64,000 nt of DNA, taken from NCBI GenBank assembly GCA_002021875.1, contig CP018627.1, positions 3,038,001 to 3,102,000 of the forward strand, in the 5' to 3' direction. Both the position numbers and the translations under genes were made by a program. Positions 1 to 8,797 of the stretch are shown here, piece by piece (the stretch's first letter is position 1; each line of letters opens with the position of its first letter). The notes under the pieces are model-generated. The model was given only the letters and a program-made list of their open reading frames with translations, had not been told where the DNA came from and ran no database searches. The stretch is from Streptomyces hygroscopicus. Its GTDB lineage: Bacteria; Actinomycetota; Actinomycetes; Streptomycetales; Streptomycetaceae.

Positions 1-969
1 GGCGGTGGGCAGGGCGGTCGGATCGGCGAGGCCGATGTCCTCGCTCGCCGAGATCATCAGCCGGCGGGCGATGAACCGCGGGTCCTCCCCCGCCTCGATC
101 ATCCGGGCCAGATAGTGCAGCGCCGCGTCCACATCCGAGCCGCGGATGGACTTGATGAGGGCGCTGGCCACGTCGTAGTGCTGGTCGCCCGCGCGGTCGT
201 ACTTCACCGCGGCCCGGTCGACCGCCTCCTCCAGCGAGGTGAGGGTGACCTCCGCCTCGCCCTTGTCCAGGGCCGCCCCGGCGCCCGCCTCCAGCGCGGT
301 GAGCGCCCGCCGGGCGTCGCCGCCCGCTATGCGCAGCAGATGCGCCTCGGCGTCCTCGGGGAGGGTGACCGCTCCGCCGAGCCCGCGCTCGTCGGTGAGC
401 GCGCGATGCAGCAGCCCGCGCAGATCGTCGTCGGTCAGCGGCTCCAGGGTGAGCAGCAGCGAGCGGGAGAGCAGCGGGGAGATCACGGAGAAGTACGGAT
501 TCTCGGTGGTGGCCGCGATCAGCGTCACCCAGCGGTTCTCCACGGCGGGCAGCAGCGAGTCCTGCTGGGCCTTGCTGAAGCGGTGGATCTCGTCCAGGAA
601 GAGGACGGTGTCCCGCCCGTACGCCCCGGAGGAGCGGCGCGCGCCGTCGATGACGGCCCGGACCTCCTTGACCCCCGCGGTGATGGCCGACAGCTCGACG
701 AAGCGCTTCTGGGTGGCCTGGCTGACCACATACGCCAGCGTCGTCTTGCCGATCCCCGGCGGGCCCCACAGGAACACCGACGACGGCCCGGCCGGACCGC
801 CGCCCCCCTCGCCCACGAGCCGGCGCAGCGGCGATCCGGGGCGCAGCAGATGCTGCTGGCCCACGACCTCGTCGAGAGTGCGCGGACGCATCCGCACGGC
901 CAGCGGGCTGCTGGCCGGATCCTTCTCCTGGCGGTCCTCTGCGGCGGCGGTGAACAGGTCTGGCTCCAC
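1..969 (-). CDS. rarA: RarA/MgsA replication-associated recombination ATPase, 3' end cut by window
   Basis: AAA+ ATPase of the RarA/MgsA/WRNIP1 family, related to clamp-loader subunits and RuvB, acting at stalled replication forks. 323 residues are visible of a usual 430-450, so the C-terminal oligomerisation region lies before base 1. The GTG at 969 gives [13 protein letters not shown]. Walker [10 protein letters not shown] is at about residues 69-77, Walker B LFLDEIHR at about 123-130, and the sensor-1 stretch AATTENPYF follows near 150. Helix-rich text with [10 protein letters not shown], typical of RarA rather than DnaX, sits at the visible end. The Shine-Dalgarno is weak, so the start is moderately sure. 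No partner gene overlaps it; the VKOR gene is upstream on the same strand. Confidence 0.9.
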   Translation of the reverse strand, partial: MEPDLFTAAAEDRQEKDPASSPLAVRMRPRTLDEVVGQQHLLRPGSPLRRLVGEGGGGPAGPSSVFLWGPPGIGKTTLAYVVSQATQKRFVELSAITAGVKEVRAVIDGARRSSGAYGRDTVLFLDEIHRFSKAQQDSLLPAVENRWVTLIAATTENPYFSVISPLLSRSLLLTLEPLTDDDLRGLLHRALTDERGLGGAVTLPEDAEAHLLRIAGGDARRALTALEAGAGAALDKGEAEVTLTSLEEAVDRAAVKYDRAGDQHYDVASALIKSIRGSDVDAALHYLARMIEAGEDPRFIARRLMISASEDIGLADPTALPTA

Positions 970-1010
970 GACGGGAAGCCTATGCCAACCCTGTGACAAC
1001 GCTGCCGGAC

Positions 1011-1050
1011 CGCCGCCGGGCCCGGGGTTCAGCCGCCGGGCCCAGGGTTC
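1011..1050. repeat. 20-bp tandem duplication
   Basis: Two adjacent 20-bp units (1011-1030 and 1031-1050) match at 18 of 20 positions and share the core CCGCCGGGCCC followed by GGGTTC. They lie in the short gap between the rarA start and the end of the VKOR gene. This is probably a small slippage duplication; no function is implied. Confidence 0.6.
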
Positions 1051-1064
1051 GGAAAGGGCGGGCT

Positions 1065-1721
1065 TCAGCCCTGAGCGCCCGTCCAGAAGTCCCACCAGCG
1101 GGTGAGGATCAGCATTCCGATGACGCCGATCCACATCACCGGGACCACCCAGTGGAACTCCATGAGCCCGCGCCGCAGGCCGTCCGGCGCGGGAAGGTAT
1201 CCGTGCTTGAGGTTGTGGCCGGTGACGTAGCAGAACATCACGATGGTGGCGACCCAGGCGAGGCAGCACCACAGGCACAGCGAGCCGATGACGTACAGCG
1301 ACTCGTACTGCAGCCAGGTCACGAAGCCGACGCCGAAGATCGTGCCCGCGTTGAAGGTCAGCCAGTACCAGCGCGGGAAGCGCGCCCCGGTCAGCAGGGT
1401 GATGCCCACGCAGATCACGATGGCGTAGGCGACCAGGCCGAGCATCGGGTTCGGGAAGCCGAACGCCTGCGCCTGGTCGCTCTCCATGATGTTGCCGCAG
1501 GAGACGACGGGGTTGAGGCTGCAGCCGGGCGTGAAGACCTTACCGTCGGCCTTGTACTCGAGGATCTTGTTCTTGTCGATCGTGATGACCCAGGCCGCGA
1601 GGAGCCCCAGCGCACCGGTGATCACGAGCAGAAGGGCGAAGGCGCGGCTGCCCCCCGTCCCGGTCCGCGCGCCCTCCCGCGCCTCGCCGGACTCCACGTC
1701 GTCCATCACTGTCGTCGCCAT
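1065..1721 (-). CDS. Vitamin K epoxide reductase (VKOR) family membrane protein
   Basis: Four- to five-helix VKOR-like membrane oxidoreductase, which in bacteria re-oxidises DsbA-type thiol oxidases at the expense of quinone. The ATG at 1721 gives 218 aa ([12 protein letters not shown]). An upstream in-frame start at 1850 would add 43 glycine/arginine-rich residues without VKOR character, so I reject it. The redox motif C149-L-W-C152 is present, together with the loop pair C67 and C75 (VVSCGN), both required in the family. Helices fall at about 28-48, 93-111, 118-138, 143-165 and near the C-terminus. A DsbA-like CPDC protein is encoded at 47175-47690 but is cytosolic-looking, so a partnership is only a possibility. 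Confidence 0.88.
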   Translation of the reverse strand: MATTVMDDVESGEAREGARTGTGGSRAFALLLVITGALGLLAAWVITIDKNKILEYKADGKVFTPGCSLNPVVSCGNIMESDQAQAFGFPNPMLGLVAYAIVICVGITLLTGARFPRWYWLTFNAGTIFGVGFVTWLQYESLYVIGSLCLWCCLAWVATIVMFCYVTGHNLKHGYLPAPDGLRRGLMEFHWVVPVMWIGVIGMLILTRWWDFWTGAQG

Positions 1722-1900
1722 ACTCGCCGTCCGTCGCTCTCCACCGTGTTCAGCCCCGTCGGGCACGGCCATTGTGCCGCACCCACCCCCGCCGTACGGC
1801 CCGCTCATCCAGGCCATGCCATGGTGCCCTGTCCCCCGTTCGGAGGACATAAGACGGGCTTCCCGGTCGTCCCCGGGACGAGCGCGGCACCCTCACGCTC

Positions 1901-2779
1901 ATGGATATGGCAGACGAAGCGATACGGGTGCGCGGGCTGCGCAAGCGCTATGGCGCGGTGACCGCGTTGGACGGCGTTGACCTGGGCATCCGGCAGGGTG
2001 AGGTGTTCGGCGTCCTGGGGCCCAACGGGGCGGGCAAGAGCACCACGGTGGAGATCCTCCAGGGCCATCGGAGCCGGGACGCGGGAGAGGTCACGGTGCT
2101 GGGCCGGGATCCCGCCTCCGGGGGACGGGAATGGCGTTCCCGGATCGGCATCGTTTGGCAGGATGAATCCGCCCCGGCCGAGTTGACGGTGCGGGAGACC
2201 GTGCGGCATTTCGCCCGCTACTACCCGCGCCCGCGCGACCCCGACGAGGTCATCGGCCTGGTCGGCCTGGAGGCCAAGACGGGCAGCCGGATCAAGGCGC
2301 TGTCGGGCGGCCAGCGGCGCCGTCTGGACGTGGCCCTCGGGGTGATCGGCGATCCGGAGCTGTTGCTGCTGGACGAGCCGACGACGGGCTTCGACCCGGC
2401 GGCGCGGCGGCGGTTCTGGGAGCTGATCAGGCGGTTGGCGGACGAGGGCACCACGATCGTGCTCACCACGCACTATCTCGACGAGGCGGAGGCGCTGTCC
2501 GACCGGCTGGCGGTCATCGCCGCGGGCAAGGTCGTCGCCGAGGGCGCACCCGCCGAACTGCGCGAGCGGCACGGTGGCCGGGCGACGGTCCACTGGATCG
2601 AGCCCGGCGACGGGGCGCGCCAGGAGGAGACGGAGACCCCGACCCGTACCGTCGCGGAGCTGATGCGCCGCTTCGACGGGGAGATTCCGGGGCTGCGGAT
2701 CTCCCGGCCGACCCTGGAGGACGTCTATCTGCGGCTCACCGGACAACTCGACGAGCAGCCCGGGGAGGGCACGCGATGA
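1901..2779 (+). CDS. ABC transporter ATP-binding protein (ABC-2 exporter type)
   Basis: ATPase of a drug/antibiotic-type exporter, 292 aa. Walker A GPNGAGKST is at residues 40-48, the Q-loop glutamine in WQDES near 87, signature LSGGQ at 134-138, Walker B LLLLDEP at 154-160 and the H-loop THYLDEAE near 190. A 70-residue C-terminal extension ends in LEDVYLRLTG, the motif common to DrrA/NodI-like ATPases. The start may be 1901 or the ATG at 1907. Its stop overlaps the permease ATG (ATGA, 2776-2779), so the two are translationally coupled. The operon continues into a sensor kinase and response regulator, so transport is probably tied to a sensed signal; the substrate is unknown. Confidence 0.93.
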   Translation: MDMADEAIRVRGLRKRYGAVTALDGVDLGIRQGEVFGVLGPNGAGKSTTVEILQGHRSRDAGEVTVLGRDPASGGREWRSRIGIVWQDESAPAELTVRETVRHFARYYPRPRDPDEVIGLVGLEAKTGSRIKALSGGQRRRLDVALGVIGDPELLLLDEPTTGFDPAARRRFWELIRRLADEGTTIVLTTHYLDEAEALSDRLAVIAAGKVVAEGAPAELRERHGGRATVHWIEPGDGARQEETETPTRTVAELMRRFDGEIPGLRISRPTLEDVYLRLTGQLDEQPGEGTR

Positions 2780-3636
2780 CCACCACGAGCGCCACCTCCT
2801 CCGGTGCCCGGCGCACCGCCGCGGCCGCCCCCGCGCGGCTGCCCGGCGCCTGGACCCTCGGGCTGCACCGGGGCGCCCTCGAGCTCAGGCAGTTCTTCCG
2901 CCAGCGCGAACAGGTGGTCTTCACCTTCGCCTTCCCCGTCGTCTTCCTGTCCCTGTTCGCCTCGATCTTCCGGAACGATGTGCGGGGCGCGGGCGTGACC
3001 GCCTCTCAGCTGTACGCCGCGGCGATGATCGCGTCGGGGGTGATGTCGACCAGCTTCCAGTCGCTGGGCGTCTCCATCGCGCTCGAACGGGACGAGAAGG
3101 TGCTGCGGCGGCTGCGCGGTACGCCGATGCCCCCGGCCGCCTACTTCCTCGGCAAGCTGTGGCTGGTCCTGGTCTCCGGGATCGCCGAGACGGTGCTGCT
3201 GCTGGCCGTCGGCGCCGCGCTCTTCGACCTCGATCTGCCCACGGGGGCGGCCACGTGGTTCACCTTCGCCTGGGTCTTCGCCCTCGGACTGACCGGCTGT
3301 GCGCTGCTGGGCATCGCGATCAGCGGTGTGCCGCGCTCCGGTAAGAGCGCCACTTCGGTGGTGGTCCTGCCGTTCCTGGTGCTGCAGTTCATCTCCGGCG
3401 TCTTCATCTCGATCGACACGCTGCCGGACTGGATGCTGACCGTGGCTGCCCTCTTCCCGCTGAAGTGGATGTGCCAGGGGTTCCGAGGTGTGTTCCTGCC
3501 GGAGTCGGCGGCCGTGCTGGAGCAGGCGGGCTCCTGGGAGTACGGGCGGATCGCCCTGGTGCTGGGCGCGTGGTGCGTCGGAGGATTGGTGCTGTGTCTG
3601 CTGACTTTCCGTTGGAAGAGCCACCGGGACGGCTGA
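2776..3636 (+). CDS. ABC-2 type permease
   Basis: Membrane partner of the preceding ATPase, 286 aa, with a 30-residue cytosolic Ala/Thr-rich tail and about six hydrophobic spans. The family box is visible around GLTGCALLGIAISGVPRSGK, and LPFLVLQFISGVFIS forms the fifth span. It matches the ABC2_membrane/DrrB-like architecture. The gene overlaps the ATPase by 4 bp, and its last 43 bp contain the start and ribosome-binding site of the histidine kinase gene. Substrate not predictable from sequence; such pairs export drugs, lipids or peptides. Confidence 0.9.
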   Translation: MTTTSATSSGARRTAAAAPARLPGAWTLGLHRGALELRQFFRQREQVVFTFAFPVVFLSLFASIFRNDVRGAGVTASQLYAAAMIASGVMSTSFQSLGVSIALERDEKVLRRLRGTPMPPAAYFLGKLWLVLVSGIAETVLLLAVGAALFDLDLPTGAATWFTFAWVFALGLTGCALLGIAISGVPRSGKSATSVVVLPFLVLQFISGVFISIDTLPDWMLTVAALFPLKWMCQGFRGVFLPESAAVLEQAGSWEYGRIALVLGAWCVGGLVLCLLTFRWKSHRDG

Positions 3637-4871
3637 GCGAACCGGCCGGCCCTCGCGATCCGGACGTGTACAACCACACCTACCGCCGCTGGGACGTTTA
3701 TTTCGCGATCGTGTTCGCGGCCACCTTCCTGTTCGTCCTGAGCGGATCGGACCCCGGGACCGGACCGCGCGCGGTCGCGGCGGCCTTCTTCGCCGCGACC
3801 GCGCCGTGGTATGTGCTGGTGGGCCGGCCGGTACTGCTGACGGAAGGCGAGGACCAGTCCCGCGCGCTGGTCTATCTGGTGGGGCTGTTCCTGCTGTTCG
3901 TGGTGCCCGCGGCGCTGGTCGGGGAGACCCGGATCGCCATCTTCGCGCTGACGCCCCAGTGCTTCATGCTGCTGCGGATGCGCAGGGCGCTGATCGCCGT
4001 CACCGTGATCAACGTCGTCCCGGTGGTGGTCTGGGCGCTCATGGAGCGGCCGGATTCCGGGGATCTGTTCTTCAACTCCCTCTTCGCGGCCGTCTCATGG
4101 GCCTTCTCGCTGATCATCGGCAGCTGGATCATCATGGTCCTCCAGCAGAGCACCGAGCGCGCCCGGCTGATCGCCGAACTGGACGCCAGCCGCGAGGAGG
4201 TGGCCCGGCTGTCGATCGCGCACGGCGCCCTCGCGGAGCGGGAGCGGCTGACCCGGGAGATCCACGACACCCTCGCCCAGGGCTTCACCAGCCTGGTGAT
4301 GCTCGTTCAGGCCGTGGAGTCGGAGCTGGACCACGATATGCCGCTGGCCCGCCGCCACTTGGGCCTCATGGCCCATACGGCCCGGGAGAACCTCGCGGAG
4401 GCCCGCGCCCTGGTCGCCGGGGCTGGCCCGGCCGACCTGGACGGCAGTTCACTTCCCGACGCGCTGCGGCGGCTGGCCGTGCGGCACGGGGAGCAGACCG
4501 GCTCCCCCGCCCGCGTCGAGGTCTCGGGGGCGGTCCGGCCGCTGCCCGCCGCCGTGGAGGTGGTGGCGCTGCGCAGCTGCCAGGAGGCGCTGTCAAACGC
4601 CCGTCGGCACGCGGGGCCGGGCACCGCCGTCACCGTCGCGCTCGGCTATGGCGAGGACGCGCTGCGGCTGCGGGTCCGGGACACCGGCCGTGGCTTCGAC
4701 CCGCGCTCCCCGCGCGAGGGCTACGGCCTGGCCGGGCCGCGCGCACGGGCAGGCGAGGTGGGCGGCACGGCGGAGGTGGCTGCCGCCCCGGGCGAGGGCA
4801 CGACGGTCGCGCTCGCACTGCCCGTCCAGCCGACCGCCCCGTCCCCCCATCCCACCCGGCCGACGCCATGA
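3594..4871 (+). CDS. Sensor histidine kinase, NarL-system type (HisKA_3)
   Basis: Membrane histidine kinase of 425 aa. The GTG at 3594 is chosen because GGAGG (3580-3584) lies 9 nt before it; a longer reading from 3465 would lie almost wholly inside the permease gene. About five to six helices span residues 34-185, a coiled-coil linker follows (about 185-215), then HisKA_3 with phospho-accepting H224 in EIHDTLAQGF. The HATPase_c N-box is QEALSNARRHA and the G-boxes are DTGRGFDP and GYGLAG. There is no large extracellular domain, so the signal may be membrane-borne, possibly involving the adjacent transporter. The stop overlaps the regulator ATG (ATGA, 4868-4871). Confidence 0.92.
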   Translation: MSADFPLEEPPGRLSEPAGPRDPDVYNHTYRRWDVYFAIVFAATFLFVLSGSDPGTGPRAVAAAFFAATAPWYVLVGRPVLLTEGEDQSRALVYLVGLFLLFVVPAALVGETRIAIFALTPQCFMLLRMRRALIAVTVINVVPVVVWALMERPDSGDLFFNSLFAAVSWAFSLIIGSWIIMVLQQSTERARLIAELDASREEVARLSIAHGALAERERLTREIHDTLAQGFTSLVMLVQAVESELDHDMPLARRHLGLMAHTARENLAEARALVAGAGPADLDGSSLPDALRRLAVRHGEQTGSPARVEVSGAVRPLPAAVEVVALRSCQEALSNARRHAGPGTAVTVALGYGEDALRLRVRDTGRGFDPRSPREGYGLAGPRARAGEVGGTAEVAAAPGEGTTVALALPVQPTAPSPHPTRPTP

Positions 4872-5521
4872 ACGCCGACGGCATGAACGAGGAGCGCACG
4901 GTGATCCGGATCCTGATCGCGGACGACCACCCGGTGGTACGGGAGGGGCTGCGCGGCATGCTCGGCGCGGAACCCGATCTGACGGTCGTCGGCGAGGCGG
5001 ACAGCGGGCCGCGGGCGGAGGCGCTGTGCGCCTCGCTGCGGCCCGATGTGGTGCTGATGGACCTGCGGATGCCGGATGGTGGCGGGGTGGAGTCGATCGC
5101 GCGGATGACCGCCGCCGGGCTGCCGTCCCGCGTGATCGTGCTGACCACGTACGAGACGGACGGGGACATCCTGCGCGCGGTGGAGGCGGGCGCGGCGGGC
5201 TATCTGCTCAAGGACATGGCCCGCGCCGAACTGGCCGAGGCCGTACGCTCCGCCGCTCGCGGCGAGACGGTCCTGGCCCCGTCCGTCGCCGCCCGGCTCA
5301 TGGACCAGCTGCGCGACCGGCCCGAGCGCCCCCGGCTCTCCGAGCGGGAGACGGCCGTGCTGCGGCTGGTCGCGCAGGGGTGCACCAATGCGGAGATCGG
5401 ACGACGTCTGTTCATCGGCGAATCGACGGTGAAGACCCATCTGCTGCGGGCCTTCGGCAAGTTGGGCGTGGACGACCGCACCGCGGCGGTCACCAGCGCG
5501 ATGCGGCTGGGCCTGCTGTAG
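4868..5521 (+). CDS. Response regulator, NarL/LuxR family
   Basis: 217-aa response regulator coupled by a 4-bp overlap to the kinase gene. The receiver domain (about 12-130) has acidic pocket D19-D20, phospho-acceptor D65 in VLMDLRMPDG, Thr in VLTTYET, and Lys in LLKDMA. The C-terminal LuxR-type helix-turn-helix (about 152-215) reads LSERETAVLRLVAQGCTNAEI and then STVKTHL. An alternative start at 4883 would remove five residues. It most likely controls its own ABC-exporter operon; no operator was recognised upstream of 1901. Confidence 0.93.
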   Translation: MNADGMNEERTVIRILIADDHPVVREGLRGMLGAEPDLTVVGEADSGPRAEALCASLRPDVVLMDLRMPDGGGVESIARMTAAGLPSRVIVLTTYETDGDILRAVEAGAAGYLLKDMARAELAEAVRSAARGETVLAPSVAARLMDQLRDRPERPRLSERETAVLRLVAQGCTNAEIGRRLFIGESTVKTHLLRAFGKLGVDDRTAAVTSAMRLGLL

Positions 5522-5534
5522 GGGCAGCGAAAGC

Positions 5535-5568
5535 GAAAGGGGGCCCGGGGAATCCCCGGACCCCCTTC
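5535..5568. terminator. Bidirectional terminator between the response regulator and hisS
   Basis: Inverted repeat with arms 5535-5550 and 5554-5568, a 3-nt loop and one mismatch, starting 14 bp after the regulator stop and ending 10 bp before the hisS stop. The position between convergent genes suits both. Confidence 0.8.
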
Positions 5569-5577
5569 GAGCGTCGT

Positions 5578-6840
5578 TCAGGCGAGGCGCGAGTGGATCG
5601 CCTCGACCACCTCGGCCAGGGGCACCGGCGCCTGCTCGCCGGACTCCATGTCCTTCAGCTGGACCACGTCCTCGGCGAGGTCGCGCTCGCCGGCCACGAT
5701 CGCGTAGCGCGCACCGCTGCGGTTGGCCGCCTTCATCGCGGCCTTCAGGCCCTTGCCGCCGTAGGCGAAGTCCGTGGCGACACCCGCCGTGCGGAGTTCG
5801 CCGACCACGCCGAAGAGGACCTTCCTGGCCTCCTCCCCCAGCGGCACCGCGAAGACGCTGACGGCATCGGGGAGGTTCAGCTCGATGCCCTCGGCCTCCA
5901 GCGCCAGCACCGTACGGTCGACGCCGAGCGCCCAGCCCACCGAGGGCAGCGCCGGGCCGCCGATCATCTCGGACAGCCCGTCGTAGCGGCCGCCGCCGCC
6001 GACCGCGGACTGCGAGCCCAGCCCGTCGTGGACGAACTCGAAGGTCGTGCGGGTGTAGTAGTCCAGGCCGCGCACCAGCTTCGCGTCGTCCTCGAAGGCC
6101 ACGCCCCGCGCGGTGATCAGCTCGCGGACCTCCGCGTGGTACGCCTTGCACTCCTCGCACAGGTAGTCGCGCAGCAGCGGGGCGCCGGTCAGCTGCTCGC
6201 GCACCGCCTCGCGCTTGTCGTCCAGCACCCGCAGCGGGTTGATCTCGACGCGCGCCCGGGTGTCCTCGTCCAGGTCGAGGCCGCGCAGGAAGTCCTGGAG
6301 GGCGGCCCGGTAGACGGGGCGGCAGGTGGCGTCGCCCAGCGAGTTCAGCAGGATGCGGAAGTCGCGCAGCCCCAGCGAGCGGTACGCGTCGTGGGCGAGG
6401 ATGATCAGCTCGGCGTCCAGGGCCGGATCCTCGGCGCCGATCGCCTCCGCGCCGACCTGCGAGAAGTGGCGGTAGCGGCCCTTCTGCGGCCGCTCGTAGC
6501 GGTAGTACGAGCCCGAGTACCAGAGCTTGACCGGCAGTGACCCGGCCTTGTGCAGATTGGCCTCCAGGGCGGCGCGCAGCACCGAGGCGGTGCCCTCGGG
6601 GCGCAGCGCGAGCTCGTCGCCGCCCTTGGTGGTGAGGGTGTACATCTCCTTGGTCACGATGTCGGTGGACTCGCCGACGCCGCGCGCGAAGAGCTCCACG
6701 TTCTCGAAACCGGGGGTCTCGATATAGCCGTAGCCGGAGCGCTTGAGCGGTGCGGCGATCGCCTCGCGCACCGCCAGGTACGCCGCGGAGGCCGGCGGGA
6801 TCAGGTCATACGTGCCCCGGGGGGCTTTGAAGGTGCTCAA
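5578..6840 (-). CDS. hisS: Histidyl-tRNA synthetase
   Basis: Class II aminoacyl-tRNA synthetase charging tRNA-His, 420 aa. The start is the TTG at 6840 ([13 protein letters not shown], with KAPRGTYDL typical of the family N-terminus); the frame stays open upstream but into unrelated text. Motif 2 is [12 protein letters not shown], followed by [20 protein letters not shown]. The histidine signature appears as [13 protein letters not shown], and the anticodon-binding domain covers roughly the last 90 residues. The next gene upstream (metallo-hydrolase) ends 13 bp away, so they are likely cotranscribed. Confidence 0.95.
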   Translation of the reverse strand: MSTFKAPRGTYDLIPPASAAYLAVREAIAAPLKRSGYGYIETPGFENVELFARGVGESTDIVTKEMYTLTTKGGDELALRPEGTASVLRAALEANLHKAGSLPVKLWYSGSYYRYERPQKGRYRHFSQVGAEAIGAEDPALDAELIILAHDAYRSLGLRDFRILLNSLGDATCRPVYRAALQDFLRGLDLDEDTRARVEINPLRVLDDKREAVREQLTGAPLLRDYLCEECKAYHAEVRELITARGVAFEDDAKLVRGLDYYTRTTFEFVHDGLGSQSAVGGGGRYDGLSEMIGGPALPSVGWALGVDRTVLALEAEGIELNLPDAVSVFAVPLGEEARKVLFGVVGELRTAGVATDFAYGGKGLKAAMKAANRSGARYAIVAGERDLAEDVVQLKDMESGEQAPVPLAEVVEAIHSRLA

Positions 6841-6853
6841 CGGAAGTCTCTCG

Positions 6854-7570
6854 TCACATTCCTCGTCGCGGAGCCGGGCGCTGCGCGCCGTCTCCCAGGC
6901 CGGCGGCCACCTCGCGCAGATACGGGTTGGTGGCGCGCTCACGGCCGATGCTGGTCTGGGGGCCATGGCCGGACAGCACCACGGTCGAGTCGTCGAGCGG
7001 CAGGACCACACGGGCCAGCGACTCGAGTATCTCGGCGTGATCGCCGCCGGGCAGATCGGTGCGTCCGATGGAGCCGGCGAAAAGCAGATCGCCCGCGAAG
7101 AAGACGGACGGGACGTCCGCCTGCTCGGGCATCCGGAAGGTCACCGACCCCTTGGTATGGCCCGGGGTGTGCGCGACGGTGAGCTCGAGACCGGCCAGCT
7201 TCAGCTCGGCGCCGTCGGCCAGCTCCTTGACGTCGTCCGGCTCGCCCACGGTGAGTTCGCCCATCAGCGGCATGCCGATGGAGCGCCCGAATGCCTTCTC
7301 GGGGTCGCTCATCATGTAGCGGTCGGCCGGGTGGATCCAGGCCGGTACGTCATGCGCGCCGCAGACCGGGACGACCGAGGCGACATGGTCGATATGGCCG
7401 TGGGTGAGGACGACGGCGACGGGCTTGAGCCGGTGCTTGGCGACCGCCTCCGCGACGCCTTGGGCCGCCTGATGGCCCGGGTCGATGATCACGCACTCCT
7501 CACCGGCGGCGGGGGCGACCAGATAGCAATTGGTCCCCCAGGCCCCGGCGGGGAACCCGGCAATGAGCAC
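6854..7570 (-). CDS. MBL-fold metallo-hydrolase, glyoxalase II-like
   Basis: 238-aa metallo-beta-lactamase-fold protein. The dinuclear metal site is clear: THGHIDH at residues 56-62, HTPGHTKGS near 133-141, and FAGDLLF with the bridging Asp near 160; a final His lies in LSGHGPQTS. This is the hydroxyacylglutathione-hydrolase-like (GloB-type) subgroup. Streptomycetes lack glutathione, so the natural substrate may be a mycothiol or other thioester; that is inference. It sits directly upstream of hisS and is divergent from the cyclophilin gene. Confidence 0.9.
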   Translation of the reverse strand: MLIAGFPAGAWGTNCYLVAPAAGEECVIIDPGHQAAQGVAEAVAKHRLKPVAVVLTHGHIDHVASVVPVCGAHDVPAWIHPADRYMMSDPEKAFGRSIGMPLMGELTVGEPDDVKELADGAELKLAGLELTVAHTPGHTKGSVTFRMPEQADVPSVFFAGDLLFAGSIGRTDLPGGDHAEILESLARVVLPLDDSTVVLSGHGPQTSIGRERATNPYLREVAAGLGDGAQRPAPRRGM

Positions 7571-7722
7571 GATCGTCCTTAAAAGTCGTCCGGTGGAAGA
7601 TTGTCGGCGGCTTCAGAGCCTACCGGCGGCGCCCCCACCACAGCGAACCCGTATACGGTACGGCCGAGCCCTCACGCACAACAGCAGGACACTGACGGCA
7701 CACGCCTTGAGGAGACGACCCG

Positions 7723-8589
7723 GTGGTCAGTAACGAGCAGCGGCGGCGGCAACTCGCCCGGGAGAAGTACCTTCGCCAGCAGCAGCGGCGCGAATCCGCC
7801 CGGCACAAGACGCGCCAGCGCAATGTCGTGATCGCCGCCGTACTGGCCGTGGTCCTGGCCGGTGGCGGTGCCATCGCGGCCACCGGCGCGCTGTCCGGAA
7901 GCGACAAGGACAAGACGAAGGACGACGCCGCCGCGTCCGGCACCCCCTCGGCCGCCCCCACCAGCAAGGCGCCGGACCCCTGTGCCAAGGAGGCGAAGGC
8001 GGTCGCCGGCAAGAAGCCGAAGAAGCTGTCGTGGAAGAAGGAGCCGGCGCTCACGGTCGACAAGTCGGCCTCCTACACGATGAAGCTGGAGACGACCTGC
8101 GGGGACATCTCCGTGGCCATGGACGCCGGCAAGGCGCCGCACACGGTCAACTCCTTCAGCTTCCTGGCGGGCGAGGGCTACTTCGACCACACCAAGTGCC
8201 ACCGGCTGGTGAACTCGGGGATCTACGTGCTGCAGTGCGGTGATCCGCAGGGCACCGGCGCGGGCGGCCCCGGCTACACCCTCCCGGACGAGAACCTGAA
8301 GGACCCCTCGGTCAAGAGCGGCAAGTACCCGGCCGGGACCGTCGCCATGGCCAACCAGTACAACCCGCAGACCAAGCAGGGCAAGAACACCGGCGGCAGC
8401 CAGTTCTTCCTGGTCTACAAGGAGAGCGAGCTCCCGCCCTACTACACGCCCTTCGGCACCGTGGACAAGGCCGGGATGAAGGTCCTGAAGAAGATCGCCG
8501 ACGCCGGGGCGGGAGCCCCGGACCAGACGATGAACACCGCCCCCAACGCCAGCGTCGTGATCAACAAGGCGACGGTCGGCAAGTCCTGA
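7723..8589 (+). CDS. Membrane-anchored peptidyl-prolyl cis-trans isomerase (cyclophilin)
   Basis: 288-aa cyclophilin held in the membrane by one N-terminal helix. The start is GTG 7723 behind GAGGAG (7709-7714). Residues 1-33 are strongly basic, 34-56 form the helix (VVIAAVLAVVLAGGGAIAA), and 57-100 are a low-complexity linker. The isomerase domain runs from about 103 to 288 with YFDHTKCHRLVNSG, FHR-like core, GTGAGGPGYTLPDE and NTGGSQFFLVYK. The domain therefore faces outside, where it would fold exported proteins. Cys-92 and two further cysteines may form disulfides. Confidence 0.92.
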   Translation: MVSNEQRRRQLAREKYLRQQQRRESARHKTRQRNVVIAAVLAVVLAGGGAIAATGALSGSDKDKTKDDAAASGTPSAAPTSKAPDPCAKEAKAVAGKKPKKLSWKKEPALTVDKSASYTMKLETTCGDISVAMDAGKAPHTVNSFSFLAGEGYFDHTKCHRLVNSGIYVLQCGDPQGTGAGGPGYTLPDENLKDPSVKSGKYPAGTVAMANQYNPQTKQGKNTGGSQFFLVYKESELPPYYTPFGTVDKAGMKVLKKIADAGAGAPDQTMNTAPNASVVINKATVGKS

Positions 8590-8639
8590 GGTCGCCGACG
8601 CGCGTACTGCGAAATTTCGGTCGCGCAGGATACGGACAG

Positions 8640-8797
8640 CCGGGGCACCGGTCGCCTATGTTGGCGTTGTGTAGGGTGCCTGCCCCGGAGGCCGCCACCC
8701 TGCCGTGAGACCGGCCAGGGCGCATCCCGGCCGGAAGAAACTGTGGACGATGCCGGCGGGCCGCGCGCCCGCCCCGGCATCATGTGGAGGAGGCGCT
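8640..8797 (+). promoter_or_regulatory. Structured leader of the DUF349 gene (three hairpins)
   Basis: The 208-bp gap before the DUF349 gene folds into successive inverted repeats. One is AGGGTG pairing with CACCCT (about 8672-8702). A second is CCGGCC-A-GGG pairing with CCC-GGCCGG (about 8711-8734). The third has a perfect 8-bp arm, GATGCCGG 8749-8756 with CCGGCATC 8774-8781, plus five inner pairs. The last ends 4 nt before the GGAGGAGG ribosome-binding site (8786-8793). It may end the cyclophilin transcript, regulate translation of the next gene, or both. Confidence 0.5.
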
